DNA of 18,634 nucleotides from NCBI GenBank assembly GCA_005881055.1, contig VBHW01000010.1, forward strand, positions 1 through 18,634, in the 5' to 3' direction. This document shows positions 15,739 to 18,634 of the stretch, in pieces (within the stretch, counting starts at the first letter, position 1; every line of letters starts with the position of its first letter). This DNA comes from Chloroflexota bacterium. GTDB taxonomy: Bacteria; Chloroflexota; Limnocylindria; Limnocylindrales; CSP1-4. The notes under the pieces were generated by a model, which worked only from the letters and a program-made list of their open reading frames with translations, had not been told where the DNA came from and made no database searches. The translations under genes were made by a program, and so were the position numbers.

Positions 15739-17267
15739 GCGGGCCGGCCGCGGCCGAGGCACAGGCAGAGCGTCCGTTCCCGCCGGGTGAGTACCCAGTC
15801 GTGGTCGTCGGCAGCGGGCCCGGCGGCCTGCAGTTCTCGTACGCGCTCCGGCGCCTGGGGATCGATCACGCGCTGATCTCGGAGGATCTCGCGGCCGGCG
15901 GCATGTTCCGGCGCTGGCCGTTCTTCCAGCGCCTGCTGTCGTGGACGAAGCCGTTCGCACCGGCCGAACGCTCGTCGAGGGCCTACGAGCGCTACGACTG
16001 GAACTCGCTCATCGCCGACGATCCTGCGCATCGGGCGCTCCAGGTCGGGTTCATGGACGGCAGCTCCGAGTTCCCTGCCCGCCCCGAGATGGAGCGCAAC
16101 CTCGTGACGTTCGCGGAGCGGACCGGCATCCGCGTCCGGTTCGGGTGCCGCTGGGAGTCGACCCGCCGTGTCGAGGATCGCGACGGCGAGCGGTTCGTCC
16201 TCACGACCTCCGACGGCGAGTACACGGCCCGCGTGGCGGTCTTCGCCGTCGGCGTTGCCGAGCCCTGGCGGCCGCCGACGCCCGGGATCGAGCTCGTCGC
16301 CCACTACGCGGACACGCGCCCGGCGGAGACGTATGCCGATCGGCGGATCTTCATCATCGGCAAGCAGAACAGCGGGTTCGAGATCGCCTCGGGCCTCCTC
16401 CAATGGGCGAGCCGCATCATCCTCGCCTCACCGTCGCCCGCGAAGCTGTCCGTCAACACGAAGTCCCTCGTCGGTGTCCGGGCGCGCTACGTCCAGCCGG
16501 TGGAGGACCACAACCTCGGCGGGGGCGTGTCCATCCTCGACGCCTCGGTCGATTCGATCGAGCGGGCCGGGAAGGCGTTCCGGGTCAGGGTGCGCCGTTC
16601 GGACAACGGCGCCGGGCTCGAGTTCGAGGTCGACGAGGTCATCGCCGCAACGGGCTTCGTCACGCCGCTGCGCGACCTCCCGGACCTCGGCATCGCCACG
16701 TTCGGACAGAGCAAGCTCCCGGCGCAGACGCCGTGGTGGGAAAGCGCTAACGTGCCCGGGATCTACTTCGCCGGCACGATCGGCCAGGGGTCCGCCGGGC
16801 TGAAGAAGCACGGCATCCCGGCGAACTCGGGGGCCGTGCACGGGGCGCGCTACAACGCCCGCCTGTTGGCCGAGCGGATCGCCACCCACGACTTCGGTGC
16901 GGTCGTTCCGCGCGATCCGATCGGGAATGGCGACGTCCTGCCGTTCTGCCTCGACGAGCTCCAGCGGTCGCCCGAGCTCTGGCACCAGCGGGCTTACCTC
17001 GCGAGCGTCATCACGGTCACCCCGGAGGACGGCATCCGGCAAGCGGGCATCGTCCCCCTCGCGACGTTCCTCGACGATGGCGGGCCGGACGGCATCGCGC
17101 TGACGATCGAGGCGGACGGGACGGGATCGATCTATCCCGCCGTCTACGTCCGGAACGACGGCAGGATCGCGGAGCACCTCCTGCCGCCCCATCCGCTCCT
17201 CGATTTCCGGACGTCGGAGCATCGCGATCAGCTGTCGGCGATCCTCGGTACGCTCGGGCTCCGCTGA
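15726..17267 (+). CDS. FAD/NAD(P)-dependent oxidoreductase, flavin monooxygenase-like
   Basis: The 513-residue flavoprotein has an N-terminal FAD Rossmann motif VVVVGSGPGG (25-34, GxGxxG at Gly29, Gly31, Gly34), a second nucleotide-binding motif IFIIGKQNSGFEIASG (208-223) whose GxxxxG form resembles that of flavin monooxygenases, an ATGF element (308-311), and a closing FAD segment IYFAGTIGQGSAGLKKHGI. The C-terminal 100 residues are less familiar. NAD(P)H-dependent oxidation or reduction of a small molecule is likely, but the substrate is not evident; thioredoxin-reductase-like and lysine/ornithine-monooxygenase-like enzymes are nearby alternatives. The only usable start is TTG 15726, inside the preceding cNMP-binding gene (13-base overlap), with no good Shine-Dalgarno. 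Translational coupling may drive expression. No membrane segment or signal peptide. Confidence 0.82.
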   Translation: MAELSGPAAAEAQAERPFPPGEYPVVVVGSGPGGLQFSYALRRLGIDHALISEDLAAGGMFRRWPFFQRLLSWTKPFAPAERSSRAYERYDWNSLIADDPAHRALQVGFMDGSSEFPARPEMERNLVTFAERTGIRVRFGCRWESTRRVEDRDGERFVLTTSDGEYTARVAVFAVGVAEPWRPPTPGIELVAHYADTRPAETYADRRIFIIGKQNSGFEIASGLLQWASRIILASPSPAKLSVNTKSLVGVRARYVQPVEDHNLGGGVSILDASVDSIERAGKAFRVRVRRSDNGAGLEFEVDEVIAATGFVTPLRDLPDLGIATFGQSKLPAQTPWWESANVPGIYFAGTIGQGSAGLKKHGIPANSGAVHGARYNARLLAERIATHDFGAVVPRDPIGNGDVLPFCLDELQRSPELWHQRAYLASVITVTPEDGIRQAGIVPLATFLDDGGPDGIALTIEADGTGSIYPAVYVRNDGRIAEHLLPPHPLLDFRTSEHRDQLSAILGTLGLR

Positions 17268-17318
17268 CGTCGGGTCCAGGTGATAGCCGGTTTCGACTAT
17301 TTCGCGGTCGGTTAGCTC

Positions 17319-17347
17319 TTGACGGCTACTCGCCCGCTCGTTAGCCT
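17319..17347 (+). promoter_or_regulatory. Best sigma-70-type promoter in the window, leaderless satD
   Basis: TTGACG (17319-17324) and TAGCCT (17342-17347) are separated by the ideal 17 bases. GTG 17355 follows the -10 by 7 bases, so the transcript should begin on or beside the start codon. No Shine-Dalgarno is present. Confidence 0.65.
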
Positions 17348-17354
17348 CTTTTCG

Positions 17355-18053
17355 GTGAGCGCTGCAGGCACGTGGGAGCGGGGCATCGTGCTCTTCGGCG
17401 ACGTCGTCGAGTCGCGCGACGACCCGGAGGCGGCCAGCGCCTGGCTGCGCACCCTGTGCGCGCTGCTCGAGGGGATCTACGCGCCCGCCGACCGTCTGGC
17501 GCCGTTCGGGTTCACGCAGGGCGACGAGCTCCAGGGATAGCTCGCGCCGTCCGCCGATCCGTTCGTGGCGATCCTCGTGGGATCGCTGCACGAGCGGGCG
17601 CTCCCGATGCGCTGGAGCGTCGCCGCGGGCGCGATCGCGCCGGGCCGAGGACCGGCCACGGAACGATCGGGGCCCGCGTTCCTCCTGACGCGCGAAGAGC
17701 TCGCGACGGCCAAGGCGCACCGCGACCTGGTGCACGTCTCGACCGGGGAGGCCGGCGCCGATCGACTCCTGGAAGGACTGGCCCCGATCCTGGGCGAGAT
17801 GCTCGCGGACCTCACCGTCCGCCAGCGGCGTGTGGCGTGGCTCATGCTCGTGGAGGACCTCCGCCAGGCAGAGGTCGCCGAACGCCTCCGCGTGTCGCGG
17901 GCGACCGTCTCGGTCGCGCACGCACGGGGCCACATCCGCTCGATCGGCCGTCTCCTCGCGGCGCTGCGAGCCATCTTCGCCGCGGCGATGCTGGCGCTCG
18001 ACGAAGGGCGGGAGGCCCCGGCCGCGGCGGGATCCGCCGAGGTGGGTCCGTGA
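17355..18053 (+). pseudogene. SatD-family protein gene interrupted by one in-frame TAG
   Basis: SatD-family proteins have an N-terminal domain with an Asp-rich start (here IVLFGDVVESRD, codons 11-22) and GDELQG (56-61), and a C-terminal helix-turn-helix. All are present in one frame: the sequence after the stop continues with MRWSVAAGAIAPG, SGPAFLLTREELATAKAH and the helix-turn-helix AEVAERLRVSRATVSVAH (about 171-188). Codon 62 is TAG (17538-17540), right after GDELQG, where relatives have a hydrophobic residue; TAC (Tyr) differs by one base. There is no frameshift. Codon bias on both sides matches the neighbours, and the stop of the full frame overlaps the next gene start by 4 bases. It may be a recent nonsense mutation, a sequencing or assembly error, or read-through. 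If real, the 61-residue N-terminal fragment is unlikely to work. SatD function is poorly known. Confidence 0.8.
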
Positions 18054-18634
18054 TCGGCGATCCGGTGCTCACGCTCGCCTGGCTCGTGCTCGCGCACCTC
18101 GTCGCCGACTTCGTCCTCCAGACGAACCGGATCGCGCACGACAAGTTCGGCGCGGGCCCTCGGGCATGGCGAGGGCTGGCCGACCACGTCGTCGGCGTCG
18201 CGGTCTGTCTCGTGCCCATCCCGCTCGCCTTCGGGCTTCGTGGGCTCGCGTTCTTCCTCGTCGTCCTGGTTGCCCACGGTGCGATCGACCGGGCCAAGGT
18301 GGTCTGGACCCGGCATGCTGAAGCGGTCGCGATCGTCCGAGCCCATCGCGAGCACGAGGGAGCGGCTCCTCCGGATGGCCTGGGCTCGGCATGGACCCCG
18401 GTGCCGGCGGCGCTCTTCGTCGCGGACCAGCTGGCACATGCGCTCGTCATCGGCTGGGCGTGGGCCGTCTGGCTCGCCGGAGCGCCGCTGACGGACGCAT
18501 GGAGGTCGGCCGCGGGAGCGCTCGTCGGCGGGTGGGACCAGGCCGGGGTCGCGCGGATCGCGCTGGTCGGCGTCGTCCTCGCCGACCTCGTCATCCTCAA
18601 CGTGCGGGCCGGGGCCATGTTCGTGGCGACGCTC
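18050..18634 (+). CDS. DUF3307 membrane protein (3' end outside window)
   Basis: The first 195 codons of a membrane protein. The opening LVLAHLVADFVLQTN is the DUF3307 hallmark, followed by a Lys and the HVVGVAVCLVPIPLAF segment. Hydrophobic segments lie at about 5-20, 44-60, 64-80, 122-145 and 165-195. A conserved-looking DQLAHALVIGWAWAV and an HGAIDRAK stretch are also present. The function of the family is unknown. GTG 18050 overlaps the satD stop (GTGA) and GAGGTGGG precedes it, so it depends on satD translation; SatD with DUF3307 is a recurrent gene pair in many bacteria, which supports both calls. Loss of satD translation at codon 62 could reduce expression of this gene. Confidence 0.85.
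   Translation, partial: MIGDPVLTLAWLVLAHLVADFVLQTNRIAHDKFGAGPRAWRGLADHVVGVAVCLVPIPLAFGLRGLAFFLVVLVAHGAIDRAKVVWTRHAEAVAIVRAHREHEGAAPPDGLGSAWTPVPAALFVADQLAHALVIGWAWAVWLAGAPLTDAWRSAAGALVGGWDQAGVARIALVGVVLADLVILNVRAGAMFVATL

Noticed and set aside
11798..15790. A 1330-codon open frame on the plus strand
   Set aside because: It is antisense to the cyclase-ATPase gene and its neighbours, which have clear domains. Long antisense frames are expected in DNA this GC-rich, and its translation is Arg/Glu/Leu/Val-biased with no motif.

Overview
This is an 18.6 kb stretch of very GC-rich DNA (about 70% by eye) with densely packed genes and strong G/C preference at third codon positions. Gene content and style fit a free-living high-GC bacterium. 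I favour Chloroflexota (Limnocylindria/Ellin6529-like), with Actinomycetota as the alternative. This is inference; the window has no rRNA or other decisive marker. Several genes have a -10-like hexamer only 5 to 10 bases before the start codon (mscS, purine nucleoside phosphorylase, satD, thyX and a small ORF). That suggests leaderless transcription is common here. Others (acs, the gene after it, the coiled-coil gene and one cNMP-binding gene) have clear Shine-Dalgarno sites.

Layout. 1-5225 (+): the 3' part of menE (menaquinone synthesis, cut by the window edge), an MscS-type channel, acetyl-CoA synthetase and an unrecognised 212-residue protein that directly follows acs. 5274-8150 (-): a two-gene operon with a long coiled-coil/acidic protein carrying a small C-terminal alpha/beta domain, followed by a TadZ/CpaE-like pseudo-receiver plus MinD-type ATPase, with no other tad pilus genes in view. 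8320-9393 (+): moaA (molybdopterin synthesis), divergent from that operon, with a perfect inverted repeat in the shared upstream region.

9394-10034 is a 641-base stretch without a conventional gene and is the most unusual DNA in the window. It has a perfect 50-bp tandem duplication, a cluster of four DnaA-box-like 9-mers within 75 bases, a well-formed promoter aimed at a possible leaderless 46-residue ORF, and a GC-rich stem-loop. It is followed by purine nucleoside phosphorylase (+), which converges on thyX (-).

11966-17267 looks like a cyclic-nucleotide signalling neighbourhood. A class III cyclase-like domain fused to an STAND-type ATPase and TPRs, and a stand-alone cNMP-binding domain just upstream of it, lie on the minus strand. 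Divergent from them are a second stand-alone cNMP-binding domain, which lacks the phosphate-binding Arg, and an overlapping FAD/NAD(P) monooxygenase-like flavoprotein. 17355-18634 (+) holds a SatD-family gene interrupted by one in-frame TAG, and a DUF3307 membrane protein overlapping it by four bases and running off the window.
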